From Dyadobacter alkalitolerans DSM 23607 (GTDB taxonomy: Bacteria; Bacteroidota; Bacteroidia; Cytophagales; Spirosomataceae), in assembly GCF_000428845.1 (NCBI RefSeq), contig NZ_AUAS01000006.1:186001-250000 (forward strand): DNA of 64,000 nucleotides, given 5' to 3'. The position numbers were made by a program, and so were the translations under genes. Shown piece by piece: positions 53,249 through 63,700 of the stretch. Each line of letters opens with the position of its first letter. The first letter of the stretch is position 1. The notes beneath the pieces were generated by a model. The model saw only the letters and a list, made by a program, of their open reading frames with translations, searched no databases and was not told the DNA's origin.

Positions 53249-53440
53249 TTAGATAACGCGAACGTTAACAGCGTTTAGACCTTTTTTTCCATTTTCTACG
53301 TCGTAAGACACTTTGTCATTCTCACGGATGTCGTCTTGAAGACCTGAAACGTGAACGAAAATGTCCTTCTCACCAGTTGATGGTTGGATGAATCCAAATC
53401 CTTTGGAGTCATTGAAAAACTTTACTGTACCTTCTGCCAT
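53249..53440 (-). CDS. Cold-shock domain protein
   Basis: 63 residues, one cold-shock OB-fold: AEGTVKFFNDSKGFGFIQPS with the RNP1 KGFGFI and RNP2 DIFVHVS. Binds single-stranded nucleic acid. The start is MAEGTVKF; the frame is open 19 residues upstream through the leader. A promoter is well defined 28-57 bases upstream, a terminator lies downstream, so it is a monocistronic unit. Confidence 0.97.
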   Translation of the reverse strand: MAEGTVKFFNDSKGFGFIQPSTGEKDIFVHVSGLQDDIRENDKVSYDVENGKKGLNAVNVRVI

Positions 53441-53467
53441 TAGTATTGATCTTATATTTTTAAAAAC

Positions 53468-53497
53468 CAAATGTATACAGAAAAAGTATAAATGCAA
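53468..53497 (-). promoter_or_regulatory. Promoter of the cold-shock gene
   Basis: On the minus strand TTG (53497-53495), exactly 19 bases, then TACATTTG (53475-53468): a textbook Bacteroidota TTG-N19-TAnnTTTG promoter. The short AT-rich leader runs to the ATG at 53440. Confidence 0.8.
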
Positions 53498-53553
53498 TAT
53501 TAAAATTAAAAAACGCTTAGAATTATTCTAGTTTATTCAATAATCTTTGTCGC

Positions 53554-54525
53554 ATGCCATTGATTGAGACAAAAAGCACTATATCGCCATACTGGCTCCC
53601 AAACGGACATTTTCAGAGCATTTACCCTGCGATTTTTCGTAAGGTGAAAGGCGTTAATTATCATCGGGAAAGAATTGTAACCCCGGACGAAGATTTCCTG
53701 GATCTGGACTGGTCTTACGCAAAAATTCAAAAATCAGGCAAGCTGGTGATCCTTTCCCATGGCCTGGAAGGCAACAGTACAAGGCAGTATATTCTGGGCA
53801 TGGTGAGGTTGCTGAACCAGCATGGCTTTGATTGCCTTGCCTGGAATTTTCGGGGGTGCGGCGGTGAAATGAATAAGACGGTCCGTTTCTATCATAGTGG
53901 CGCAACAGATGACCTTGATCTTGTGATTCAAAATGCATTAAGCAAGGATTACGAGCAGATCCACTTACTCGGATTTAGTTTAGGAGGAAATCTTACGCTT
54001 AAATATCTTGGGGAATCAGGTGTTCATTTAAATCCGAAAATAAAAAACGCATTGGTTTTCAGCGTTCCTATGGACCTTCGCGCGTGCAGCCTGTCCATCA
54101 TACAGCCTGAAAACAGTGTTTACATGCACCGCTTTTTGAATACACTAAAACCAAAAGTGAATGCGAAGGCGGCAATCTTTCCGGATAGCATTAATATCAG
54201 TAATCAAAAGCACGTGCGGACACTCTACGATTTCGATCACATTTTCACTGCTCCCTTACACGGATTCGACGGCGCCGACCATTATTATGAACAATGCAGT
54301 TCTAAGTTCTTTATCAAGGATATAGCCATTCCGACAATGGTTATCAATGCAAAAAACGATCCGATCGTGCCTTTTGAAAGCCTGCCGATAGAAAAACTGA
54401 GAGCTCATGCAAATGTTTGCCTTGTTGCGACACAGGACGGCGGGCATTGCGGATTCAGGCCTGCCCGGGTGAAAAACGGCGTCTACTGGTCGGAGGAGCG
54501 TGCATTGGAGTTTCTTTCACGATAA
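53554..54525 (+). CDS. YheT-family alpha/beta hydrolase
   Basis: 323 residues. Alpha/beta-hydrolase fold of the YheT/ABHD1-3 class: YWLPNGHFQSIYPAIFR, DWSYAK, VILSHGLEGNSTRQYIL (oxyanion region), the nucleophile elbow GFSLGGN (Ser), NDPIVP (acid Asp) and GGHCGF (His). Likely an esterase or acyltransferase on lipids. No partner gene; divergent from the cold-shock gene. Confidence 0.92.
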   Translation: MPLIETKSTISPYWLPNGHFQSIYPAIFRKVKGVNYHRERIVTPDEDFLDLDWSYAKIQKSGKLVILSHGLEGNSTRQYILGMVRLLNQHGFDCLAWNFRGCGGEMNKTVRFYHSGATDDLDLVIQNALSKDYEQIHLLGFSLGGNLTLKYLGESGVHLNPKIKNALVFSVPMDLRACSLSIIQPENSVYMHRFLNTLKPKVNAKAAIFPDSINISNQKHVRTLYDFDHIFTAPLHGFDGADHYYEQCSSKFFIKDIAIPTMVINAKNDPIVPFESLPIEKLRAHANVCLVATQDGGHCGFRPARVKNGVYWSEERALEFLSR

Positions 54526-54571
54526 AACTGATTCAGATATTATTTTGTTAGTGTGATATGTTTGAGATTCG

Positions 54572-54579
54572 TAATTTTG
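54572..54579 (+). promoter_or_regulatory. -7 box candidate for the serine pathway
   Basis: TAATTTTG, 57 bases before the SerB-SerA start; a second TAnnTTTG match, TATGTTTG, lies at 54557. Neither has a -33 TTG in the best phase. Confidence 0.35.
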
Positions 54580-54635
54580 CGGCTGGTAACGCCAATTCTA
54601 TTTAACCGATTAATATTCAGTTATTTTCCCTTTTC

Positions 54636-56543
54636 ATGTCCACATTAACACTCAATCCATCACCGTACATTATCATTGATTTTGACAGCACTTTTACAAA
54701 AGTGGAAGGGCTAGACGAATTGGCAGCGATCGCCTTAAATGGCCATCCAGAGCGTGATCAGGTTGTTCAGAAAATAGCTGACCTTACGAATAAGGGCATG
54801 AATGGCGAAATGTCGTTTGCTGACGGGCTTCGTCAGCGGATCGGGCTTTTGAAGGCAAACCGTTCCCATATTCAGGAACTGGTAGCTTTTTTAAGGACAA
54901 AGGTTTCGGATTCGTTTCAGCGTAACAGGCAGTTTTTGACTGAGCATGCAGATCAGATATTTATCGTTTCGAGCGGTTTTAAGGAGTTTATTGTGCCCGT
55001 AGCGACAGAATTGGGCATCCATGCAGATCATGTGTACGCCAATGAGTTCCTGTTTGATGAAGACGGCAACATAACCGGAGTGGATGAAGAAAATGTCCTT
55101 TCAAAAGACGGTGGAAAAATAAAATTGCTTTCTTCTCTTAATCTGACGGGTGACGTTTACGCCATCGGGGACGGTTATACAGACTATGAATTAAAAGCAT
55201 CAGGATTAGCGAGTCGTTTTTACGCTTTTACAGAAAACGTTGAACGTCCGCGCGTTGTGGCTGTTGCGGATCACATTGCAACGTCATTCGATGATTTTTT
55301 ATATGATAACAAAATGAGCAGAAGCCAGTCTTATCCGAAAAGCCGGATCAAAGTGCTTTTGCTTGAAAATGTGCACCCTGCGGCGCTTCGCGCTTTCGAA
55401 GAGCAAGGATTTAATGTTGAATTCGTCAAAGGTGCATTAGACGAAGATGAGCTTTGCGAGCGTATAAAAGATGTTTCGATCATCGGGATCCGCTCTAAAA
55501 CCAACATTACCAAGCGTGTTTTGGACAATGCGAACCGTTTGATGGCGATTGGTGCATTTTGTATTGGAACCAACCAAATTGATCTGGAAGAAGCTGCGAA
55601 AAAAGGAATAGCCGTTTTCAATGCTCCGTATAGCAATACGCGTTCTGTTGTTGAACTTGCTGTGGGTGAAATGATTATGCTCATCCGTAACATCGTTGGC
55701 AAAAGCAATCAGCTGCACCAGGGAATCTGGGATAAGTCAGCAAACGGAAGTTTCGAAGTTCGTGGCAAGAAACTGGGAATGGTGGGTTACGGAAGCATTG
55801 GGACCCAGCTTTCTGTTGTTGCGGAAGCGCTTGGTATGGAAGTCTATTTTTATGATTCGGTAGAGAAATTATCTCTGGGTAACGCACGGAAGGTGAGCAC
55901 ATTGGAGGAGCTTTTAGCGATTTCTGACGTGATCAGCATGCACGTGGATGGCCGCAAAGAAAATACGAATTTGATTGGAAAGCGTGAATTTGCCTTGATG
56001 AAAAACGGCGTCATATTCCTGAATCTGTCACGCGGTCACGTGGTGGACATTGAGGCGCTGGCGGATGCGGTGAAGAGTGGAAAAGTGGCAGGAGCCGGTG
56101 TAGACGTGTTTCCAAAGGAGCCGAAAACCAATGACGAGATATTTGAAAGTGAACTGAGAGGATTGCCTAATGTAATTCTGACGCCGCACATTGGTGGAAG
56201 CACCGAGGAAGCGCAGGAAAACATCGGCCATTTCGTTCCTTCCAAATTACTGGAATTCATGAACAACGGGAGTTCTTATGGAAGTGTAAATTTCCCCGAA
56301 GTCCAGTTGCCGAAGCTGAAAGATTCCCACAGGTTATTGCACATTCACGCAAACGTTCCTGGGATTTTGGCGAAGCTGAACCATATTTTTGGTAAAAATA
56401 ATATCAACATTACGGGCCAATATCTCAAAACCAACGAGCACATTGGTTACGTGATTGTTGACATTGCGAAAGACTATACCGAAGAATTCATTCAGGAAGT
56501 AAAAGATATAGAAGGGACGATCAGGTTCCGGATGCTGTATTGA
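54636..56543 (+). CDS. serA: SerB-SerA fusion: phosphoserine phosphatase-like HAD domain plus 3-phosphoglycerate dehydrogenase
   Basis: 635 residues carrying two steps of serine synthesis. Residues about 10-215: HAD phosphatase with IDFDSTFT (Asp15, Asp17), IVSSGF and GDGYTDYE. Residues about 235-540: D-3-phosphoglycerate dehydrogenase with a Rossmann loop GMVGYGSIGTQ, the catalytic Arg in GIRSKTNI, Glu/His in the late TPHIGGSTEEAQENIG segment. Residues about 560-635: ACT domain (HIHANVPGILAKLNHIF) for serine feedback. This fusion is known in Bacteroidota. The aminotransferase needed between the two steps is the next gene. Confidence 0.93.
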   Translation: MSTLTLNPSPYIIIDFDSTFTKVEGLDELAAIALNGHPERDQVVQKIADLTNKGMNGEMSFADGLRQRIGLLKANRSHIQELVAFLRTKVSDSFQRNRQFLTEHADQIFIVSSGFKEFIVPVATELGIHADHVYANEFLFDEDGNITGVDEENVLSKDGGKIKLLSSLNLTGDVYAIGDGYTDYELKASGLASRFYAFTENVERPRVVAVADHIATSFDDFLYDNKMSRSQSYPKSRIKVLLLENVHPAALRAFEEQGFNVEFVKGALDEDELCERIKDVSIIGIRSKTNITKRVLDNANRLMAIGAFCIGTNQIDLEEAAKKGIAVFNAPYSNTRSVVELAVGEMIMLIRNIVGKSNQLHQGIWDKSANGSFEVRGKKLGMVGYGSIGTQLSVVAEALGMEVYFYDSVEKLSLGNARKVSTLEELLAISDVISMHVDGRKENTNLIGKREFALMKNGVIFLNLSRGHVVDIEALADAVKSGKVAGAGVDVFPKEPKTNDEIFESELRGLPNVILTPHIGGSTEEAQENIGHFVPSKLLEFMNNGSSYGSVNFPEVQLPKLKDSHRLLHIHANVPGILAKLNHIFGKNNINITGQYLKTNEHIGYVIVDIAKDYTEEFIQEVKDIEGTIRFRMLY

Positions 56544-56635
56544 GATTGAACAAACAAGATTCAACGGTGCCGGCCAGTTGATCGGCACGGCCAACTCATT
56601 CAGCCTTCCTTCCATCAAAACTCAGTCATTAATCG

Positions 56636-57709
56636 ATGTCTTTAACCTATTTTACCCCAGGCCCGGCTCAGTTGTATCCTACATTTGAGCAGCATTTACA
56701 AAGCTTTGTCAGCGGTCAGCTGGGATCTGTTTCGCACCGCAGTCAGCAATATCGTGACTTGCATAAGTTTACCGTAGACCAGCTCCGTATTCTCTTGAAT
56801 GTGCCTGATACACATGCTATCATGTTCCTGGGCTCTGCGTCGGAAGCGTGGGAGCGTATTTTGTTCAGCTGTGTGGAGCTGGAAAGTTTCCACCTGGTTA
56901 ACGGATCCTTCTCGAAGAAGTTTTGTGAATATTCGAGTGCATTGAATAAGTATGCACACAAATTCGAAAAGCCGATGGGCGAAGGTTTCACAGCTGACGA
57001 AATCGAAGTGCCTGAATATGCCGAATTGATCTGTGTAACGCATAACGAAACGAGCTCGGGCGTGCAAATGCCTGTAAGCGAAATCCATAAGCTTAAACAA
57101 AAGAACCCGGACAAGTTCATTGCCGTAGACATCGTGTCTTCCGCTCCATATCCTGATCTCGACTACAATTTGATCGATACTGCCTTTTTTTCTGTCCAAA
57201 AAGCATTCGGACTTCCGGCTGGTCTGGGGGTTTGGATTGTGAGCGAGAAATGTTTGGAAAAGGCAAAGCAAATCAAAAACCAATATTCTATCGGCGCCCA
57301 TAACGATCTGCCGACGCTTTGGAAAAACGCCTTGAACAATGAAACACCAGCTACACCTAATGTGATGGGGATTTATTTGTTGGGTAAAATCGCAGAGGAC
57401 TTTAATAAGATCGGCGTTGGCGAACTCAGGAAAGCAACAGAGCAAAAGGCAGCACTCATTTATGATTTCATTGAGAAGACCAATGGCTTTTCTTCCTTCG
57501 TAAAAGAAGTACAAAACCGCTCTCAGACAGTGGTTGTCGCCAATGTAGAAACTCCTTCCGCGGACATTATCAAGAAGATAAAAGAAAAAGGAATGGTGAT
57601 CGGAAGCGGTTATGGAGAATTCAAAAGTTCCCAGCTCCGAATTGCCAATTTCCCTGCAACTTCCTATGATGCCGTTGAAAAGCTGGTGTATGAATTAGGG
57701 GACATCTAA
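56636..57709 (+). CDS. serC: Class V aminotransferase, phosphoserine aminotransferase type
   Basis: 357 residues, PLP enzyme. FTPGPAQLYPTFEQHL start, FLGSASEAWERI, THNETSSGVQMPV, AVDIVSSAPYPDLD (PLP Asp) and the PLP-binding Lys189 in FSVQKAFGLPAGLG. It converts 3-phosphohydroxypyruvate to phosphoserine, filling the middle step between the SerA and SerB activities of the upstream fusion. The sequence differs from E. coli SerC and could also be a related alanine-glyoxylate-type enzyme; the neighbour decides in favour of serine. 92 bases after the fusion gene. Confidence 0.85.
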   Translation: MSLTYFTPGPAQLYPTFEQHLQSFVSGQLGSVSHRSQQYRDLHKFTVDQLRILLNVPDTHAIMFLGSASEAWERILFSCVELESFHLVNGSFSKKFCEYSSALNKYAHKFEKPMGEGFTADEIEVPEYAELICVTHNETSSGVQMPVSEIHKLKQKNPDKFIAVDIVSSAPYPDLDYNLIDTAFFSVQKAFGLPAGLGVWIVSEKCLEKAKQIKNQYSIGAHNDLPTLWKNALNNETPATPNVMGIYLLGKIAEDFNKIGVGELRKATEQKAALIYDFIEKTNGFSSFVKEVQNRSQTVVVANVETPSADIIKKIKEKGMVIGSGYGEFKSSQLRIANFPATSYDAVEKLVYELGDI

Positions 57710-57780
57710 AAATAAAATCAAGAATAAAAGTGACCATAGGGATGACGGGACGTATCAATGTCCTAATCATCCCTATTTCT

Positions 57781-58518
57781 GTGAAAAGGAACGACATTCT
57801 CTGGAAATCCATTCTCGAAGACACCTTCGAAGACTTTTTACGGTTCTTCTTCCCAGAAGCCGACGACATATTTGATTTCTCCAAAGATTTTGAATATCTG
57901 GACAAAGAGCTCGAACAGCTCTTCCCGCCCGATAATAATCATTATTCCAGCAAATTTGTAGATAAGCTTGTTAAAGTCTTCACCAGAGAGGGTCAGGACG
58001 AATGGAGATAGGTTCACATTGAAGTGCAAGGCTACACCGACCCACACTTTTTGGATCAATGCGACAGGAAGTTGGCTGAGAGCAACAATGTGTTTGCGCA
58101 CATTATTATGACGGTCAAAATTGCACTCAAAAGTAAAAAGTTAGATGACAAAGATTTGTTTGACTTAAAAATGCAGTTAGCCAGAAGGCCTCTTAAAGAG
58201 AAAATATCAAAGGCTAAAATTGCAAAGCTGATGAAATTTTTGAAATTTTATGTTGTACTTAATGACCCCTTTCTTACGGCATCATTCAGCGAGCAGGTTT
58301 TCAATTTAACACATAAAACATACACGACTATGGGCATTGATGAAGCAGTAATTTACATTACCAGAGAAGAAGCAAAAGAGGAAGCTTTCTTGGAAAAGGA
58401 TATTACATTCACTAAAAGCTTGCTGAATGCAAATCGGTTCAGCCTGGAAGAAGTCGCGGAACTAGTAGGCGTTCCTGTGGCTTTCGTTCAGGAAGTGAAA
58501 GCAGAGATGTCATTATAA
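57781..58518 (+). pseudogene. Rpn-family PD-(D/E)XK nuclease relic
   Basis: In one frame: NDILWKSILEDTFEDFLRFF, DKELEQLFPPDNN, KFVDKLVKVFTREGQDEW, then Arg and an in-frame TAG (58009-58011), then VHIEVQGYTDPHF, and directly LDQCDRKLAESNNVFAHIIM with the helical tail to 58518. Relatives keep about 75 more residues between the EVQGY motif and the tail. So both a premature stop after the conserved EW and an internal loss of the nuclease core are present. The ExQ active-site motif is still visible after the stop. A start at GTG 57781 or a little upstream is possible. Two short pieces could still be made. Confidence 0.78.
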
Positions 58519-58538
58519 ATCGAAACAGCACAGATATG

Positions 58539-58570
58539 AAGCGCAGGCCAACCCGGTCCTGCGCTTTTTT
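58539..58570 (+). terminator. Terminator after the Rpn relic
   Basis: Perfect 9-bp stem AAGCGCAGG / CCTGCGCTT, ten-base loop, then a run of T. Confidence 0.85.
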
Positions 58571-58673
58571 ATTCTCTCCGGTTGTACACAACCCAAGCCC
58601 GAAAAATCTTTCAAATAGTATTTTAGAGATAATTATTTAGCTTTATGCCTTGTTAGTAAAAACGGACTTGGCG

Positions 58674-59291
58674 GTGATCAATTTTGATACCTTAATAGGG
58701 GAAAAAACGGACCAGCAATTGTGGCAACGGATTCGCGAAGGAGACGAGCAGGCGTTTACAATCATTTTTGAGAAATACCACCGCACGCTCTATAATTACG
58801 GAAGCAAGCTCTCACAAAACTCAGCCATTGTCGAAGATGCAGTTCAGGATGTTTTTATCGACATCTGGCGACTGCGGAATAACCTTACAGACAACGTAAC
58901 TTCCGTTAAGTTTTACCTTTACCGGTCGCTTCGCAGGCGCATTCACCTGGCCAAGGACAAGTTTCCTGTTACGGAGGAAATTACACTGCTGAATGACACA
59001 GAAACGCCAGCGAATGGCGGAAACTCCGAAACATTGCTGATCGACATTGAGTCTGCCTCCTTACGCGCGAAACAAGTGCAAAATCTGATGTCCCAGCTTC
59101 CGGAGCGACAAGTTGAAGCGCTGACATTGCGCTATTTTGATGATTTCAGCATTGAAGAAATAGCCGGGATTATGGGCGTCAGTGAAAAGTCAGTTCGCAA
59201 TTTTATTTACAAAGCACTTACTTCCCTCCGCCATAACCGGGAGATTTTGCTGATATCCAGCCTGATCTTCTGCCTGTTAGGTATTTTTTAG
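58674..59291 (+). CDS. ECF RNA polymerase sigma factor (FecI-like)
   Basis: 205 residues from the GTG at 58674; no ATG is available and a TTG at 58650 would add eight residues. Sigma2 region: LWQRIREGDEQAFTIIFEKY, EDAVQDVFIDIWRLR; sigma4 region: LPERQVEALTLRYFDDFSIE, then EIAGIMGVSEKSVRNFIYKA. An unusual hydrophobic tail (LLISSLIFCLLGIF) ends the protein. Followed by FecR and a SusC-like transducer, the standard surface-signalling unit of Bacteroidota. The hydrophobic tail occurs in this FecI-like subgroup and may contact the membrane or FecR. Confidence 0.9.
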   Translation: MINFDTLIGEKTDQQLWQRIREGDEQAFTIIFEKYHRTLYNYGSKLSQNSAIVEDAVQDVFIDIWRLRNNLTDNVTSVKFYLYRSLRRRIHLAKDKFPVTEEITLLNDTETPANGGNSETLLIDIESASLRAKQVQNLMSQLPERQVEALTLRYFDDFSIEEIAGIMGVSEKSVRNFIYKALTSLRHNREILLISSLIFCLLGIF

Positions 59292-59377
59292 AATTTTTCT
59301 TCAAAAAAGTTTGATTTTCGAGGGGTCATTTCGTGAATTCTCTGCTCTTTCCTTATGAAAGACGAATTTCCCCCGAT

Positions 59378-60523
59378 ATGACGCATGACCCTTACTCCTT
59401 AACGGAACTGATCCGAAGCGATGAATTTATCGCGTGGGTGATGCGCCCGGACGCACATAGCAATGAAAAATGGCGACTTTTCCTGGAAAATCACCCGGAA
59501 AAGCAACGCACAATAGAAGCCGCCCGCGAATATGTGATCCTGCTTGCCAAAGACACTGGCAGAGACCAGCCTACCGAGAAGCAAAGCGTAAGAATGTGGA
59601 GCGCGGTGGAAAGTCAGATGCATAATCAGGAAACGGGACCTTCAAAAGTGGAAGAGGCTGCCGAGCCTAAACGGATCCTATCAGGATGGCGCTGGATAAG
59701 GGTCGCTGCATCTGCAGCTTTGATCCTGAGCATAGGTTCGGTGAGTTACTGGTTTTATTATAAGCAGGGCAACGGACGGGTGAGTGGAAATTTGGGTACT
59801 GAGCAAGTTGCTGCTGACAAAGTCGTGCAAAAGTATAATGATACGCAAAAGCCGCTGACGATCCTGCTAGCAGATGGCAGTTCGGTGGTTTTGCAGCCTG
59901 GCGGACATCTGAGCTATTCTGAAGTTGCCAATGCAAAGCGTCGTGAAGTGACTTTAACAGGAAAAGCTTTTTTTGAAATCGTCAAAAACAAGGAAAAGCC
60001 TTTCCTTGTTTACAGTTACGGTTTGGCAACGAAAGTGTTGGGAACCAGTTTCATGATTGATGCTTCGGAAGCAAATAAGGAAATCCGGGTGGAAGTGAAA
60101 ACAGGGACGGTGTCGGTTTTTTCAATCAATAATTTAGACAAAAAAGAAATCGACGAAGAATCAGACAAACCGGAGCTGACGGGAATCACGCTCAGTCAGG
60201 ATCAGAGAATTGCATTTTCAAAAGAAAGCGGCAGGATCGTCAAGCTGGATAGCCAGGAAAAGGGACCGGTTTCGGATATGGATATTTCGAAACAAGGGTT
60301 TGTCTTCGACGAGACGCCTGTTCATGAAGTGTTTGAAACTTTGGAGAATGTATATAATGTGCAGATCAGCTATGATAGGGTAAAAATGGGCAATTGCACA
60401 TTAAATGCCACGCTGATAGGGCAGCCGTTCAGAGAAAAACTGGATGCGATTTGCAATGCATTGGATGCCCAGTATGAGATCAATGATAACCAGGTTTCCA
60501 TTGTCGGAAATTGGTGCAAGTAA
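59378..60523 (+). CDS. FecR-family anti-sigma factor
   Basis: 381 residues. Cytoplasmic N-terminus with DUF4880-like helix (DEFIAWVMRPDAHSNEKW), one membrane helix near 117-138 (VAASAALILSIGSVSYWFYY), and periplasmic FecR domain (TILLADGSSVVLQPGGHLSY, RREVTLTGKAFFEIVKN, TKVLGTSFMIDA, then the late DUF4974-like FDETPVHEVFETLENVYNVQ). It senses the N-terminal STN domain of the receptor encoded at 60727 and regulates the sigma factor. Start MTHDPYSL; an upstream GTG at 59333 adds fifteen residues. Confidence 0.93.
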   Translation: MTHDPYSLTELIRSDEFIAWVMRPDAHSNEKWRLFLENHPEKQRTIEAAREYVILLAKDTGRDQPTEKQSVRMWSAVESQMHNQETGPSKVEEAAEPKRILSGWRWIRVAASAALILSIGSVSYWFYYKQGNGRVSGNLGTEQVAADKVVQKYNDTQKPLTILLADGSSVVLQPGGHLSYSEVANAKRREVTLTGKAFFEIVKNKEKPFLVYSYGLATKVLGTSFMIDASEANKEIRVEVKTGTVSVFSINNLDKKEIDEESDKPELTGITLSQDQRIAFSKESGRIVKLDSQEKGPVSDMDISKQGFVFDETPVHEVFETLENVYNVQISYDRVKMGNCTLNATLIGQPFREKLDAICNALDAQYEINDNQVSIVGNWCK

Positions 60524-60726
60524 AAAGAATCGAATCTTAACCAAAATGCCGCCGCGTATGACATAACCTATCCGCTTTGACACAAAAAAAGACCAGCCAT
60601 GTTCCAGCATGACTGATCTCAAGATTCCCCGAAGTAACTGACATTACTTTACATCCGCTTTTGCAGGGGATGCAAGGGAAGATTTCGTTGAATAAATCTC
60701 CTTAACCAACAAATTCATTCAAAAAT

Positions 60727-63700
60727 ATGAAAAAAGTTCGACGACTTGAAGACTTTCTCATTACACTCATGCGAATAACAGTCATTCAATGTATCCTGGC
60801 GGGTATATTCGTAGGGATTTCATGGGCACATGATGGAAGAGCTCAATCTGCATTGAGCCAGAAGGTTACGGTTGACATCCAGAATGAGGACATTAAAAAG
60901 ATCCTTGGACAACTGGAGAAGCAAACCAATGTAAAGTTCGTGTTCAGTTCCAAACTGATCCAGTCAGAAAGAAGGGCATCTATAAGGGTGCAAAACGGGG
61001 CACTAGCTGATGTTTTGGACGCGCTTTTGAAACCTATGGAATTGCATTACAAAGCAAAGAATAACCTGATTGTCATCAGGCCGGATAGTCAACCAGACAA
61101 GGCGGGCGAGGTTGCGGCTGAGCCAGCCGCTGCGCAATCAGCCGAAGCTGCCATTGAGAAAACGATAACAGGAACGGTTAAGGAAGACGGGGGAGCCGGC
61201 TTACCAGGCGTAAGCGTGGTCCTTAAAGGCACACAAACCGGAACATTGACCGACGAAAAAGGAAAATACTCGATTACCGTTCCCGATGGAGAAACAACAT
61301 TGATTTTCTCATTTGTGGGTTTTATATCGCAAGAGGTGCTGGTTACTGGTGCTCAGAGCACATTTGACGTTGCGCTTAAAGTGGATGACAAATCGCTGGA
61401 AGAAGTGGTGGTTGTTGGTTACGGAACGCAAAAGAAAGAGTCGCTTACAGGCGCAATCGCTACGGTTACCAGCAAAGATCTTGATCGCGTGCATGGCGGC
61501 TCAACTGTAAGTTCCGGACTGGCCGGAAAAATACCGGGCGTAACATTCAGGATGCCGGACGGACGCCCGGGAGCAGCTGCAACGGTGCAGATCAGGAACA
61601 TGGGCAATCCGCTTTTTGTCATCGACGGGATTCAGCAGGACGACAAGCAGTTCAACAACATTTCCCCGAACGATGTTGAAAGCATTACCGTGCTAAAAGA
61701 CGCTTCTGCCGCTATTTACGGGGTTCGGGCGGCGAATGGTGTTGTGGTGGTTACAACCAAAAGAGGAAAAAACGGAACAAAGAATACAATCAACTTAGAT
61801 GCTTACACCGGCTGGCAAAACTGGTCGAGATTTCCTAATGTAGTCAATGATTCGTATCAATGGATGCACGGAAAAGCGGAGGCGGAAATGAACCAGTATG
61901 GCAAGACTTCCATCACCCAGGCTGAACTTGATAAGTATAAAGCAGGCACTGAAATGGGCTATAAGAGCTTCAACTGGAAAGATTTTATCGTTAAGAAAAA
62001 TTCGCCGCTAACCTCGGTTAACCTGAACATGACGGGCGGTTCAGACAAAATCTCCTACTACATATCCGCAACGCGGTTAAGCCAGAATTCGGTCCTCGGA
62101 CGTGAGTTTACATTTACAAGGAATAACCTGCAAAGCAATGTTGACGCCAAGATCACGGACAATTTGAAAGTGGGCATTCAGATCAACGGCAGGATCGAAA
62201 CCCGCGATCAGCCAGGTATTCCGGGCGGTGATGATTACTGGCTGCCTCGTTTTGCAATTCTGCGGAACCGTCCGTTTGAACGCCCTTATGCCAATGATAA
62301 CCCATTGTATCTCAATGATATCAAACACAATGAAACCAACTGGGCCTATAACAACAAGCGTCTGGGTGGTTACCAGACAGACATTTGGCGCGTATTGCAG
62401 ACGAACATGACAGCAGAATACAAAATCCCGGGGATCAAAGGCTTGGTTGCCAAGGGAATGTATTCCTATTACATTGGAGACCGGGTTTTGAATGGCCACG
62501 AATACACTTATGAAGCCTATACCTACAACCCGACTGACGACACTTACAAGGTAACCGGCGGAAGCACGAACCCCTGGCGCGAAAGACGCACGCAAAAGAT
62601 CATGCGCAATGTGTATCAGGGCCAGCTGAACTACAACAACACATTTGGCAAAAATACAATCGGCGCCACATTTGTTGCAGAACGCCAGGAAGAGCGTGAT
62701 CAGGAACAATGGGTACACTCGGTTCCCAAAACCAATGTGCTTCCCCTGGTCTATTTTGCAACGATGGACACTTACGACGATAAGGACAATCAGCTTGCGC
62801 GTATAGGGTATATCGGTAGGGTTAATTATGACTATGCAGGCAAATATTATGTAGAAGTTTCGGCTCGACGCGATGCTTCCTGGAAGTTCGCTCCGGATCG
62901 CCGGGTGGGTTATTTCCCATCAGCTTCTGCGGGATGGAGGATTACAGAAGAGCAATTCTTCAAAAATATCATTGGCACGAGAAGCATTCTGGACGATCTT
63001 AAACTGCGGGCTTCCTATGGGATTTTGGGAGATGATAACATTCTTTTCAATAATGATGTCAACCGTCCTTTGGATCCTTATGCATACTTGCCAGGCTATA
63101 ATTACAACCAGGGCAACGCGATTTTAAGTGGAACAGCAGTGGTAACTTCCCGCGATAAAGGCCAGATTATTAATAATATATCCTGGTTTAAAAGTAAAAT
63201 CACGGACGTAGGTGCAGACTTTTCCTTGCTAGGAACCAAACTGACTGGTTCGGTTGACTATTTCTACCGTTTGAGAACAGGACTTCTGGGGCGCAAATAC
63301 GACCTGCTTGTGCCAAGTGAGTTGGGTTACAGCCTGCCGGATGAGAATGTTAACAGCGATTCACAAGCCGGATGGGAACTTGCCCTGGCTTATAATGGAA
63401 AAGCTGGCGACATTGGCTATTCGGTTGGTGGTAACGTGTCCTTCTCACGCACCAAGTTTGTCTCTTCTTATAAGCCCGTTTTCAACAATTCCTGGGACCA
63501 GTACAGGAATTCTGAGGAAGGCCGTTACAGGAATGTTTACTGGGGATATGAGACAATCGGACAGTTTCAGTCGCAGCAGGAGATCAATGAATATCCTGTT
63601 AACATCGATGAACAGGGCAACCGCACATTGTTGCCGGGCGACCTGATTTACAAGGATATCAATGGCGATAATGTGATCAATAACCTGGACGAGAGGCCAA

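Noticed and set aside
56696..57514. 272-residue open frame antisense to the serC-like gene
   Set aside because: Mirror frame of a well-supported aminotransferase; Cys/Phe/His-rich sequence without domain pattern.
60586..60616. Imperfect hairpin between fecR and the SusC-like gene as a terminator
   Set aside because: Two C-A mismatches in the stem and no T-run on the plus strand; the A-run lies on the wrong side. The gap 60524-60726 otherwise shows no gene.
62077..62718. 213-residue open frame antisense to the SusC-like receptor
   Set aside because: Lies wholly inside the barrel coding region, which is intact in the sense frame; composition is unlike a real protein.
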